Shown: positions 17,653 through 26,015 of the stretch, piece by piece
How the letters are laid out: the number at the start of each line of letters is the position of its first letter
How positions within the stretch are numbered: position 1 is the stretch's first letter
Source: CAYUNE01 sp964446115
GTDB taxonomy: Bacteria; Desulfobacterota; Desulfobulbia; Desulfobulbales; Desulfobulbaceae
Direction of reading: 5' to 3'
Assembly (NCBI GenBank): GCA_964446115.1
Contig: CAYUNE010000043.1
Span: 62,001-126,000, forward strand
DNA: 64,000 nucleotides
Notes under the pieces: model-generated
What the model saw: only the letters and a program-made list of their open reading frames with translations
Told to the model about the DNA's origin: nothing
Databases searched by the model: none
Translations under genes and position numbers: made by a program

Positions 17653-18606
17653 ATGGAACCGATCGTCGGTATCGTTATTCTCATTGTTCTTATTGTCTTT
17701 ATTCTTATTAAGACCGCAGTGGTGGTTCCGCAACGGAGCGAATATGTCGTCGAACGACTGGGCAAGTACCGCACGACCCTGACCGCCGGCTTCCACATCC
17801 TCATTCCCTTCCTCGACAAGGTCGCCTACAAACGGCATCTCAAGGAAGAGCCCATCGACATTTCCGCCCAGACCTGTATCACCTCGGACAACGTCACCCT
17901 GGAAGTTGACGGTGTTCTCTACCTGCAGGTGATCAACTCCCGGCAGTCGGCCTACGGCATTGAGGATTACCGTTTCGCCGCCACCCAGCTGGCCCAGACC
18001 AGTCTGCGCTCGGCCATCGGCAAGATCGAACTGGATAACACCTTTGAAGCCCGCGAAACCCTGAACCAGCAGGTGGTGGAAGCCCTGGATGAAGCGGCGC
18101 AGAACTGGGGTATCAAAGTGTTGCGCTACGAGATCAAGGATATCAATCCACCCCGTACCGTCCTTGAGGCCATGGAAAAACAGATGAAGGCGGAGCGGGA
18201 AAAGCGGGCGGAGATCGCCCATTCCGAAGGTCACCGTCAGGCCATGATCAACCGTGCCGAAGGAGAAAAGGCTGAAGCCATCGCCCTGTCCGAAGGGGAA
18301 AAGATGAAACGCATCAACGAAGCCGAAGGAAAGGCCCAGGAGATTCTCAAGGTTGCGGCGGCAACGGCGGAGGGGATTGCCAGGGTCGCCCGCGCCCTGG
18401 ATCAACCGGCGGGCAAGGAGGCGGCCAACCTCGAAGTGGCCAAAAAATACCTCGATGCCTTCGGCAATCTGGCCCGGGAAAACAACACCATGATCCTGCC
18501 GGCCAATCTCACCGATGTCTCCTCCATGGTGGCGACCGCCATGGCCACCCTGAAGCGGACCGGCTCCGGCCCATCTCCCGCAAAAGAATCACACCCGCAG
18601 GGATAA
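17653..18606 (+). CDS. SPFH/Band 7 membrane protein (stomatin/QmcA-like)
   Basis: 317 residues: an N-terminal membrane anchor (IVGIVILIVLIVFILIKTAV), then the Band 7 domain from VVVPQRSEYVVERLGKYRTT through VDGVLYLQVINSRQSAYGIEDY and LRSAIGKIELDNTFEARE. A coiled coil (EKQMKAEREKRAEIAHSEG) and repeated EGEK motifs follow. Stomatin-like proteins oligomerise at the inner membrane and often work with a membrane protease of the NfeD type; no NfeD gene is adjacent. AGGGAG precedes the ATG. The M20 peptidase starts seven bases after its stop. Confidence 0.9.
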   Translation: MEPIVGIVILIVLIVFILIKTAVVVPQRSEYVVERLGKYRTTLTAGFHILIPFLDKVAYKRHLKEEPIDISAQTCITSDNVTLEVDGVLYLQVINSRQSAYGIEDYRFAATQLAQTSLRSAIGKIELDNTFEARETLNQQVVEALDEAAQNWGIKVLRYEIKDINPPRTVLEAMEKQMKAEREKRAEIAHSEGHRQAMINRAEGEKAEAIALSEGEKMKRINEAEGKAQEILKVAAATAEGIARVARALDQPAGKEAANLEVAKKYLDAFGNLARENNTMILPANLTDVSSMVATAMATLKRTGSGPSPAKESHPQG

Positions 18607-18612
18607 GCAGCC

Positions 18613-19758
18613 ATGGAGATCAATTCCCGGCGACTGGCCCGCATCTTCGTAGAGCTCTGTGAAACCGAGAGCCCGTCACGCCATGAGGCTCGGGTGGCCG
18701 AATATCTGAAGAGCACCTTTGCCGACCTGGGGGCCGACGAAATCATCGAAGATGATTCCGCCGCCGTCACCGGGGCCGATTGCGGCAACCTCATTTTCCG
18801 CTTTCACGGCCGGTCCCGGCGGGAGCCGATTTTCTTTAACGCCCACATGGATACAGTGGAACCGGTGGCCGGCATCCGGGTTCTACGCCGGGGAGACACC
18901 TTTCACAGCCAAGGCGACACGATACTCGGGAGTGATGACAAATCGGCCATTGCCGCACTGATTGAGGCCATGCATTGCGTCCGGGAAAAAAACCGGACGA
19001 TCAGGCCATTGGAATTCATCTTCACCACCTGCGAGGAGATCGGCCTGCTTGGTGCCAAGGCCCTGGATCCGGACTTGATCAATGCCCGCATGGGATACGC
19101 GCTTGACTCCTGCGGCATAAACAGGGTGATTATCGGTGCGCCTGCCGCCAACCGGATCACCGTCACCATCACCGGGGCCGCCGCCCATGCCGGTCTCAAT
19201 CCCGAAGAGGGAATCAATGCCATCATGCTGGCGGCCAGGGCTCTGGCCCGGCTGCCAAACGGCAGAATAGACCGGGAGACCACGGTCAACTTCGGCACAA
19301 TCAAAGGGGGGATTGCCAGCAATATCGTGGCGGAGCGGGTCAAAATCGTCGGTGAGGTGCGCAGCCACTCCCCGGAAAAACTCGCCCGGAACACGGCCAG
19401 AATCCGCGAAGAATTCCTCGCAACCATCAATGCCGCCCGCCGCGAATTGTCCGCGGAATCCGACCTTCCCCGCGTCCGCATCGATATTGAGGAGGAGTTT
19501 CCCCACCTGCGTCTGAGCAGACAGGACAGGGTGGTCAGGGAAATCAGCGAGGCGGCGGCGCTAACCGGCCTCGATCTCTCCTTTGCCGTGGCCGGCGGCG
19601 GCAGCGACGCCAATATCTTCAACGGCTACGACCTGCAGACCGCCATTGTCGCCACCGGAATGGAGAAGGTCCACTCAACGGCGGAACATATCCGCCTGGA
19701 GGATATGGTCACGCTTACCCGGCTGATCCTCGCCCTGATGACGGGATCTACTCAATGA
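18613..19758 (+). CDS. M20-family metallopeptidase (PepT-like)
   Basis: 381 residues. Zinc-site segments are in order: FFNAHMDTVEP (His, Asp), ILGSDDKSAIA (bridging Asp), FTTCEEIGLLGA (catalytic Glu pair) and a C-terminal TGMEKVHSTAEHI (His). The dimerisation domain lies between (AAAHAGLNPEEGINAIML). It resembles the PepT-like subgroup (TIGR01883) that cleaves short peptides. It is probably cytoplasmic and co-transcribed with the SPFH gene. Its last 11 bases overlap the 3' end of the convergent selD. Confidence 0.88.
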   Translation: MEINSRRLARIFVELCETESPSRHEARVAEYLKSTFADLGADEIIEDDSAAVTGADCGNLIFRFHGRSRREPIFFNAHMDTVEPVAGIRVLRRGDTFHSQGDTILGSDDKSAIAALIEAMHCVREKNRTIRPLEFIFTTCEEIGLLGAKALDPDLINARMGYALDSCGINRVIIGAPAANRITVTITGAAAHAGLNPEEGINAIMLAARALARLPNGRIDRETTVNFGTIKGGIASNIVAERVKIVGEVRSHSPEKLARNTARIREEFLATINAARRELSAESDLPRVRIDIEEEFPHLRLSRQDRVVREISEAAALTGLDLSFAVAGGGSDANIFNGYDLQTAIVATGMEKVHSTAEHIRLEDMVTLTRLILALMTGSTQ

Positions 19759-20821
19759 TAATTCGACCGGCCTTTGCATCGACTATCTCGCCGATTGCCG
19801 CAGCCTGCAAGGCATAGCCCGCCTCGCTCAGTCCGGAGAGCAGGGGACGAACAGCCGACCGGGACAGGCTGAAAAGCAGCCCGCCTGACGTCTGGGGATC
19901 ATGGATGACCATTTCCAGCTCTCCCGGGTCTGCGGCACACTCCAGATGCCTGCCGTAATACTGCTGGTTGGAATGGGCTCCGCCCGGGATAATGCCCATG
20001 CCGGCAAGTTCAGCCGTTCCGGGCAGCAGGGGAAGATCCGCCGCTCTGATGCGGGCCCCGACCCCGGATGCCGATGTCATCTCATGGAGATGGCCGATCA
20101 GACCGAAACCGGTAATATCGGTACAGGCATGGATCGGCGGCTCTGTGCCGTCGACGATTGCCTGCCGCGTCAGTTTAGCGGCGATTTCAGCCGCCTGGCG
20201 ATTCAGGGTGGCCATCACCACGCTGAGCTCCTCCTCCGCCTCCGCTGAAACCAATCCTCCCTTGATCGCCGTGGCCACAATCCCGATTCCCAGGGGCTTG
20301 GTCAGCACCAGGATGTCTCCAGGACGGGCGCCCCGGTTCAGCAGGACCCGTTCCGGATGCACGATACCGGTCACCGAAAGACCATACTTGAGCTCATCAT
20401 CTTCAATGGAATGGCCGCCCACAAGAAGCGCATCCGCCTCCCTGATCTTGTCCAGGCCGCCGGCGATCACATCCTGAAAAATTCTCTCCGACATTTTCTT
20501 CACCGGGCAGGCGAGGATATTCATGCAGAGCAGGGGCTTTCCCCCCATGGCGTATACATCGCTAAGAGCGTTGGCAGCGGCAATCTGTCCAAACCGGAAG
20601 GGATCATCGACAATGGGAGTGAAAAAATCCAGGGTCTGGATCAGGGCGGTCTCGTCATTGAGGCGGTAGACACCCGCATCATCGTTGGTTTCGCTGCCGA
20701 CGATAAGCCTCTCATCCGTGGGCAGGTCAAGGCCGCAAAGTATCCGGCCCAGGTCCCCCGGGCCCATCTTTGCAGCTCAGCCGGCGGCCTTCACTGTCTT
20801 GGTCAGTCTGAAAGAATCCAT
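19748..20821 (-). CDS. selD: Selenide, water dikinase, selenocysteine-containing
   Basis: 357 residues when the in-frame TGA at 20779-20777 is read as selenocysteine (residue 15). The true ATG at 20821 follows GGAGGAATA. The N-terminus reads MDSFRLTKTVKAAG-U-AAKMGPGDL, which matches the SelD active site KAAGC(U)AAK..PGDL, so the UGA stands exactly at the catalytic Cys/Sec. Downstream come the glycine-rich DVYAMGGKPLL, GGHSIEDDELKYGL and DITGFGLIGHLHEM. SelD makes selenophosphate from selenide and ATP for Sec-tRNA synthesis. An annotator that stops at UGA would start the gene at 20767 and lose the active site. Confidence 0.94.
20735..20779 (-). promoter_or_regulatory. SECIS-like hairpin after the selD UGA
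   Basis: Directly after the UGA, GCAAAG (20773-20768) pairs with CTTTGC (20740-20735). Inside, GGCCC pairs with GGGCC around a G-rich apex (GGGGGACCT). Position and G-rich apical loop are as expected for a bacterial SECIS, which binds SelB inside the coding region. No folding calculation was run. Confidence 0.65.
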
Positions 20822-20918
20822 TATTCCTCCTTTACCGGAAGCACACCCGGAATCGTGGCCGGCTGCGCAAGGGAAAATGTGCTTATCCCACATACGGCAG
20901 GACTTCGGAAAAGTTTTG

Positions 20919-20946
20919 TTGAAAAAAGAGGCGTACCTGGTATTAA
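20919..20946 (+). promoter_or_regulatory. Candidate sigma-70 promoter for purF
   Basis: TTGAAA, 16 bases, then TATTAA, in the 295-base gap between the divergent selD and purF genes. Nothing else was recognised in that gap; no purine-riboswitch-like core was seen. Confidence 0.3.
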
Positions 20947-21116
20947 TGAAATTCTGGAACAACGGCAACTTTTTTAACGGGCACAGAGAAGGACTTCTTT
21001 GTGCCTTTCATTATTTTATCCAAAGATCCATACCCGGAAAACGCACAGGGCGGGAACCGGATAGAGCCGCCTCCAGGCCGGCCCGGTGAGAATTTCATGT
21101 ACAGGTGGATATCACG

Positions 21117-22565
21117 ATGAACGATTCCGGCAACCACCAAATTGATCAACCCCTCGACCATCGCCGCCCCAGCCACGAATGCGGGGTCTGTGGGATCTAC
21201 GGCCATGCGGATGCCGCCAAGCTTGCCTATTTCGGCCTTTATGCCCTGCAGCACCGTGGCCAGGAAAGTGCCGGCATCATCACCTCCGACGGTAATCAGG
21301 TGCATATCCACAAGGGAATGGGGCTTGTTCCGGAAGTCTTCACCGAATCCATTCTCCAAAAACTGGCCGGACATATGGCTGTTGGCCATGTGCGCTATTC
21401 CACCACCGGCGAATCGGATATTATCAATTCCCAACCTTTCATGGTGAAACACAAGGGGTTGACCCTGTCGGTGGCCCATAACGGCAACCTGGTCAACTCG
21501 GTGGAACTCCGCAAAAGCCTGGAAGACAAGGGCTCCATCTTTCAGACGACCATGGACAGTGAAATCGTCCTTCATCTCCTTGCCCATACCGCTGACCTGG
21601 ATATGGAAAAGGCGGTCAAAGAGTCGTTTTCCTGTATCAGAGGAGCCTATTCCCTGCTGTTAATGACCGAGGATACCATGATTGCGGTACGGGATCCCAA
21701 CGGTTTCAGACCCCTTTGTCTCGGCAGGCTGGAAAACGGCGCCCATATCGTAGCCTCCGAAACCTGTGCCCTGGACCTGGTGGAAGCGGAATATGTCCGC
21801 GATATCGAACCGGGCGAGGTGCTCATCATTACCGACAAGGGCACCAGATCCCTCTATCCCTGGGAACCGCGGCGAAAAAGCTTCTGCATTTTCGAGTATG
21901 TCTATTTTGCCAGGCCCGACAGCGACGTCTTCGGCTTCAATGTTTACACCGCCCGCAAACAGATGGGAAGAATCCTGGCCCGGGAGGCCCGGGTTGAAGG
22001 CGATTTCGTCATGCCCTTTCCCGATTCCGGCAACTATGCCGCCATCGGCTATTCCCAGGCATCCGGCATTCCGCTGGAAATGGGCATGATCCGCAATCAT
22101 TATGTGGGCCGCACCTTTATTCAGCCAACCCAATCCATGCGGGACTTCAACGTCCGGGTCAAGCTCAACCCGGTGCGCTCGCTTCTGCAGGGGAAACGGG
22201 TCATCATCGTCGAGGATTCGATTATCCGCGGCACCACCGGACGCAGCCGGACCCGCTCTTTGCGGGCCGCCGGCGCCAAAGAGGTGCATATGCTGGTGAG
22301 CTGTCCTCCCACCTGTCATCCCTGTTTCTACGGCATCGATTTCCCCTCGTCCGACGAACTCATCGCCGGAAAACATTCCATTCCGGAAATCCGCGACAAC
22401 CTCGGGCTCGATTCCCTCACCTACCTGAGCATCGAGGGACTGGTGGAGGCCACCGGTCTTGACAGGAATTGTTTCTGCCTGGGGTGCTTCAATGGCGACT
22501 ATCCTGTGAAGCCCGATCACTCGTTTAGAAAAGACGCCCTGGGGGCATGCGCAACCGTTAAATAA
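21117..22565 (+). CDS. purF: Amidophosphoribosyltransferase
   Basis: 482 residues from the ATG at 21117 (AGGTGG upstream; an in-frame GTG at 21105 is also possible). It catalyses the first committed step of purine synthesis, PRPP plus Gln to phosphoribosylamine. A short propeptide precedes the nucleophile Cys in SHECGVCGIYG, as in the Bacillus-type enzyme, which is self-processed and carries a 4Fe-4S cluster. The cluster cysteines appear in MLVSCPPTCHPC and in NCFCLGC. The PRPP loop is VIIVEDSIIRGTTGRS. Confidence 0.95.
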   Translation: MNDSGNHQIDQPLDHRRPSHECGVCGIYGHADAAKLAYFGLYALQHRGQESAGIITSDGNQVHIHKGMGLVPEVFTESILQKLAGHMAVGHVRYSTTGESDIINSQPFMVKHKGLTLSVAHNGNLVNSVELRKSLEDKGSIFQTTMDSEIVLHLLAHTADLDMEKAVKESFSCIRGAYSLLLMTEDTMIAVRDPNGFRPLCLGRLENGAHIVASETCALDLVEAEYVRDIEPGEVLIITDKGTRSLYPWEPRRKSFCIFEYVYFARPDSDVFGFNVYTARKQMGRILAREARVEGDFVMPFPDSGNYAAIGYSQASGIPLEMGMIRNHYVGRTFIQPTQSMRDFNVRVKLNPVRSLLQGKRVIIVEDSIIRGTTGRSRTRSLRAAGAKEVHMLVSCPPTCHPCFYGIDFPSSDELIAGKHSIPEIRDNLGLDSLTYLSIEGLVEATGLDRNCFCLGCFNGDYPVKPDHSFRKDALGACATVK

Positions 22566-22617
22566 ATCCTGAAAACGGATTGCGGCTTCCGGGCTCCGGC
22601 GCTACCATTTAGAAAAT

Positions 22618-22809
22618 ATGGCAACCTCCATTACCATCGACAGTTATGAATGCAGTGCCTGCGGCGCCTGCGTGGAACTCTGCCCCGATGTCTTTCTCAT
22701 CAATGAACTCACGGGCAAGGCTGACCTGGTGCACGAAGATGCCCAGATCAACGACGAGGTGCTGCAGGCAATCGCTTACTGCCCGGAAAAGTGCATTCTC
22801 CTCGAATAA
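22618..22809 (+). CDS. Small 4Fe-4S ferredoxin
   Basis: 63 residues with one CxxCxxxC...C set: CSACGACVELCPDVF and the distal YCPEKCILLE, so one 4Fe-4S cluster of the Desulfovibrio ferredoxin I type. The acidic composition fits an electron carrier. It lies 52 bases after purF and 28 bases before the ICMT-like gene. Its redox partners cannot be told from the context. Confidence 0.88.
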   Translation: MATSITIDSYECSACGACVELCPDVFLINELTGKADLVHEDAQINDEVLQAIAYCPEKCILLE

Positions 22810-22837
22810 GGGATGAATATCGTTGCCCCGATAAACC

Positions 22838-23455
22838 ATGACGGCTTCGATCATCCTCCTCTGCCTCCTCTGGCTCATCTGGTGTTTTCTCCATAGCCTG
22901 CTCATCTCCCACTGGTGGCTGGATCGGCTGCGCCGGTTGACGGGGCGCTATTTTTCCCTCTATCGGATCGGCTACGTGCTTTTCAGTACACTCTCCCTGA
23001 TTCCTCTCCTTGTCTTTCAATACTCCCTGCCGTACAGGACCCTGTTCAGCTGGCAGGGTCCCTGGAAAATCATTCAACTGCTTCTGCTCGGTTATGCCTG
23101 CGTTCTGTTTTTTTGGGGAAAGACAAGCTATGACATGGACCATTTTCTCGGAATCAGCGGATGGCGATCTTTCCGCCGCGGCGAGAAACCACGCTCCCTG
23201 CCGTTTCGGGAAAACGGTATCCTGGCATATCTCCGGCACCCCTGGTACAGTGCCGGCATAGCCATTGTCTGGGGCATGGGCTCGGTGACCACGGTGACAT
23301 TGCCGGTAAAGCTGCTGCTCACCGGCTATTTTCTGGCGGGAACCCTGCTTGAAGAGAAAAAGCTCATCAAGGAAATCGGTGAACCATACCGCAGATACCG
23401 CGACCGCGTACCCATGCTCTTTCCTTGGAAAAAACCGCGGAAAGCCGGTCAATGA
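22838..23455 (+). CDS. Isoprenylcysteine carboxylmethyltransferase-like membrane protein
   Basis: 205 residues with about five hydrophobic segments. The conserved C-terminal motif of the ICMT/PEMT family is present: YLRHPWYSAGIAIVWG followed by LLEEKKLIKEIGEPYRRYRD, which binds S-adenosylmethionine in relatives. The N-terminal LIWCFLHSLLISHWW resembles the NnrU/MddA-like branch. It probably methylates a lipid-like or thiol substrate at the membrane; the substrate is unknown. It ends just before the strong terminator at 23478. Confidence 0.75.
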   Translation: MTASIILLCLLWLIWCFLHSLLISHWWLDRLRRLTGRYFSLYRIGYVLFSTLSLIPLLVFQYSLPYRTLFSWQGPWKIIQLLLLGYACVLFFWGKTSYDMDHFLGISGWRSFRRGEKPRSLPFRENGILAYLRHPWYSAGIAIVWGMGSVTTVTLPVKLLLTGYFLAGTLLEEKKLIKEIGEPYRRYRDRVPMLFPWKKPRKAGQ

Positions 23456-23477
23456 CGTGGAAGGAAGGGCAAAAATA

Positions 23478-23511
23478 AAAAGCCTCCGGCCCAAAAGGGC
23501 CGGAGGCTTTT
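23478..23511. terminator. Bidirectional Rho-independent terminator
   Basis: A perfect 15-bp stem: AAAAGCCTCCGGCCC, loop AAAA, GGGCCGGAGGCTTTT. It stands between the convergent ICMT-like gene and dsrP, with A-tract and T-tract on the two sides, so it can end both transcripts. Confidence 0.93.
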
Positions 23512-23549
23512 CTCTTTGATCCGTTAAGAGGAGACTGACTCAGCCAAAG

Positions 23550-24722
23550 TCAATGTTCGATTTCATGCTCGACACTAACGGCGATCTTGTAAAGCACGGT
23601 AAGGATAAAAAAACCGGTACACCAGACGCCGATGGTGATCATCACCTCGTTGAGGGTTGGATAGTATTCCGTAATCTCATGCAGGGGATTGGGGACAAAG
23701 CCACCGAGCACAAAACCGATGCCCTTATCCAGCCAGAGGCCGATAAAAAGAACGGCACAGCCCAGTCCCAGCAGCAGATCGTTCTGCCGGCGGCTGTAAG
23801 GCACGGCCAGCAGGGTAATGCCGATGATGACACAGATGACGAACCCCCAGAGAAACGGCACCAGATTGTCATAGGTGTGACCATGGTGCTCAAGTCCGAA
23901 GAACAGGTAATCAAGGGTGTGCATATGGCCGGGAACCTGACTGTAATAGGCGACGAAGAATTCCAGTCCCACGAAAAAGGCGTTGATGATCGCCGCATAG
24001 AGAACGATGGTGACGATCTTGTCGATGGCCTTTTTCCCGGCGTCAAACCCGGCCACCCGTTTGAGAATCAGGGCACAGATAATGATCAGCGCCGGTCCGC
24101 CGGCAAAGGCCGATGCCAAGAAGCGGGGGGCGATAATGGCGGACAGCCAGAAGTGCCTTCCGGGCAGACCGCAGTAGAGCATAGCGGTAACGGTATGAAT
24201 GGAGATGGCAAAGGGAATCGACAGGTAGACGAAAAAGTAGATCCATTTGGGCGGTGCCACCTGCTTGCGTTCGGCGGTGAGAATGACCCAGCCGCAGAGG
24301 ATATTGAGAAAGAGATAACCGTTCAGGACGATCATGTCCCAAAAGAGCATGGAGTGGGGAGTCGGATGCAGCAACACGTTCAAGGCCCGGATGGGCTGCC
24401 CCAGATCGGCGATGATAAACATCAGGCACATGCAGATGGCGGCAATGGCCAGAAACTCTCCAAGAATGGTTATTCTTCCGAATTCCTTGAAGTTATGAAC
24501 ATAATAGGGAAGCACCAGCATAACCCCTCCGGCGGCGACACCTACCAGAAAGGTAAACTGGGAGATATAGAGACCCCACGACACATCCCGGCTCATCCCG
24601 GTCAGCCCCAGACCGTAGTTGAACTGGCGCACGTAGCAGAGGGCGGCAATGGCCATGAACACCCCGAGGGTGGAAAGCCACATCCAGTAAGCTTTGTTTC
24701 CTTTTAATGCTTTTTCAAACAT
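23550..24722 (-). CDS. dsrP: DsrMKJOP complex integral membrane subunit DsrP
   Basis: 390 residues of the NrfD/PsrC family with about ten membrane helices. It begins MFEKALKGNKAYWMWLSTLG, with RQFNYGLGLTGMSRDVSWGLYISQ near the N-terminus. It probably exchanges electrons with the menaquinone pool and passes them to or from DsrO/DsrJ on the outer face. It is the last gene of the operon and starts nine bases after dsrO (AGAGG ribosome-binding site). Confidence 0.94.
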   Translation of the reverse strand: MFEKALKGNKAYWMWLSTLGVFMAIAALCYVRQFNYGLGLTGMSRDVSWGLYISQFTFLVGVAAGGVMLVLPYYVHNFKEFGRITILGEFLAIAAICMCLMFIIADLGQPIRALNVLLHPTPHSMLFWDMIVLNGYLFLNILCGWVILTAERKQVAPPKWIYFFVYLSIPFAISIHTVTAMLYCGLPGRHFWLSAIIAPRFLASAFAGGPALIIICALILKRVAGFDAGKKAIDKIVTIVLYAAIINAFFVGLEFFVAYYSQVPGHMHTLDYLFFGLEHHGHTYDNLVPFLWGFVICVIIGITLLAVPYSRRQNDLLLGLGCAVLFIGLWLDKGIGFVLGGFVPNPLHEITEYYPTLNEVMITIGVWCTGFFILTVLYKIAVSVEHEIEH

Positions 24723-24731
24723 GACGAGCCT

Positions 24732-25592
24732 CTAAACAATGTAAAAGACAGAAGGTAAGGTGCCCAGTGACGGCTTTCTCTGCAGGGTATTCTCGGTCTG
24801 CAGAACCTTTCTAATCTCGGAACCCGGATCATTCAGGTCACCGAAAACCAGGGCTCCGGTGCTGCCGCAAGCCTCGACACAGGCCGGTTGTTTACCGATT
24901 GCCAATCGATCAGCGCAAAAATTGCATTTTTCCACCACGCCTCGCATGCGGGTGGGAAAGTTGGGATTCCGATCGGTCTCGCTGATAAAGGGCCGGGGGT
25001 CGCGCCAGTTGAAACTCCGGGATCCGTAGGGGCAGGCCGCCATACAGAAACGGCAGCCGATGCAGCGATGAAAGTCCATCATGACAATGCCGTCCTTGTT
25101 TCTAAAGGTAGCCTTGGTGGGGCAGGCACGGACACAGGGAGGCTTGTCACAGTGGTTGCAGAGAACCGGCACCTTGTCCTGGCGAATCGCGGCGCTGCGG
25201 TAATAGGAGCTGTGCTCGGTAAACGCCTTGTCATACTCGGTGAGCCAGATCCACTTGACCTCATCTTTCTTGTTTGGAAAATTTGGAACGTTATGTTCGC
25301 TGTGGCACGCCTTGACGCATTTTTCGGCAAGTCCCGGGTTGGCGCGGAAGGCACGCATGTCGATGACCATGCCGTAGCGTTTGCCGGTGGGTTTTTCAGC
25401 GTGGCCCGCGGCATGCCCGCCGGCCTGGGCCTGGTGAGCATCACCATGGCTTGCGGGGCCGTGTCCGCCCTCCGCCCTGGCCGTCACCGGGGTGTCTCCG
25501 GTGACGAACCTGCCGACAACAGCCTGCCCTCCCAATCCGGCAAGGGTCGAAATACCGGCAATCTTGAGGAATTCCCGTCTTTTCTTATCCAT
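24732..25592 (-). CDS. dsrO: DsrMKJOP complex periplasmic iron-sulfur subunit DsrO
   Basis: 286 residues with a Tat-type leader (KKRREFLKIAGISTLAGLGG) and a His-rich linker. Four cysteine sets typical of the family for 4Fe-4S clusters follow: CVKACHSEH, CNHCDKPPCVRACP, CIGCRFCMAACPYG and CNFCADRL..ACVEAC. It is exported folded and carries electrons in the periplasmic arm of the complex. AAGGAGG stands ahead of the ATG, giving one of the best ribosome-binding sites in the window. Confidence 0.94.
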   Translation of the reverse strand: MDKKRREFLKIAGISTLAGLGGQAVVGRFVTGDTPVTARAEGGHGPASHGDAHQAQAGGHAAGHAEKPTGKRYGMVIDMRAFRANPGLAEKCVKACHSEHNVPNFPNKKDEVKWIWLTEYDKAFTEHSSYYRSAAIRQDKVPVLCNHCDKPPCVRACPTKATFRNKDGIVMMDFHRCIGCRFCMAACPYGSRSFNWRDPRPFISETDRNPNFPTRMRGVVEKCNFCADRLAIGKQPACVEACGSTGALVFGDLNDPGSEIRKVLQTENTLQRKPSLGTLPSVFYIV

Positions 25593-25616
25593 CAGTATAG
25601 TTCCTCCTTCAAAACC

Positions 25617-25988
25617 TTACTCAACCGGTGCCAAGTGACAATCCCAACAGTATGGATTCACTGATGAGTAAGTATGGCAGGTATCACAAAATTTCTTTTT
25701 ACTCGTATGACATCGCAGACAGGTGTTCTGCAAACTGCGCTGAAACTTTTTGCCGTCGATTTCAAAAAATTCCCGCTTCCCCTCACGGATAACCTCGTCC
25801 CGCCACTGGTTAAGCAACTGCATATGCTTGGCCCGCATCTCGTCGGCGGGCAAGACGCAGTTCTTGGAATCCTTGGGCAATTCGGGCTGCGGCGTTTCAC
25901 CGGCATTGCCGCGATTGAACCAGATGGGGAACGTTATAATCAGAACAAAGATTATAAGCCCCGGAATGATCTTACCACCATCGTACAT
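25617..25988 (-). CDS. dsrJ: DsrMKJOP complex triheme cytochrome DsrJ
   Basis: 123 residues: an N-terminal signal anchor (IIPGLIIFVLIITFPIWF) and three CxxCH heme sites near the C-terminus (CLRCH 90-94, CDTCH 101-105, CWDCH 114-118). Cys44 in KNCVLP may be the unusual axial Cys ligand reported for this family; that assignment is by position only. It is periplasmic and membrane-bound. GGAGGAG precedes the ATG; 24 bases separate it from dsrO. Confidence 0.94.
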   Translation of the reverse strand: MYDGGKIIPGLIIFVLIITFPIWFNRGNAGETPQPELPKDSKNCVLPADEMRAKHMQLLNQWRDEVIREGKREFFEIDGKKFQRSLQNTCLRCHTSKKKFCDTCHTYSSVNPYCWDCHLAPVE

Positions 25989-26015
25989 TTCTACTCCTCC
26001 ATTCCAGAAAAGAGG

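Noticed and set aside
19748..19758. Overlap of the selD and M20 peptidase ends as a sign of a wrong stop
   Set aside because: Both C-termini are family-typical in length; an 11-base convergent overlap is unremarkable.
20777..20968. Short minus-strand frame ending before selD
   Set aside because: Its last 14 residues are the true N-terminus of SelD; the stop is the selenocysteine UGA. The part upstream of 20821 is untranslated leader.
23553..24707. 384-codon plus-strand frame opposite dsrP
   Set aside because: The dsrP product has the expected NrfD family features and the antisense product is an odd His/Gln/Gly/Asp-rich sequence, as expected from the reverse of a membrane protein gene.
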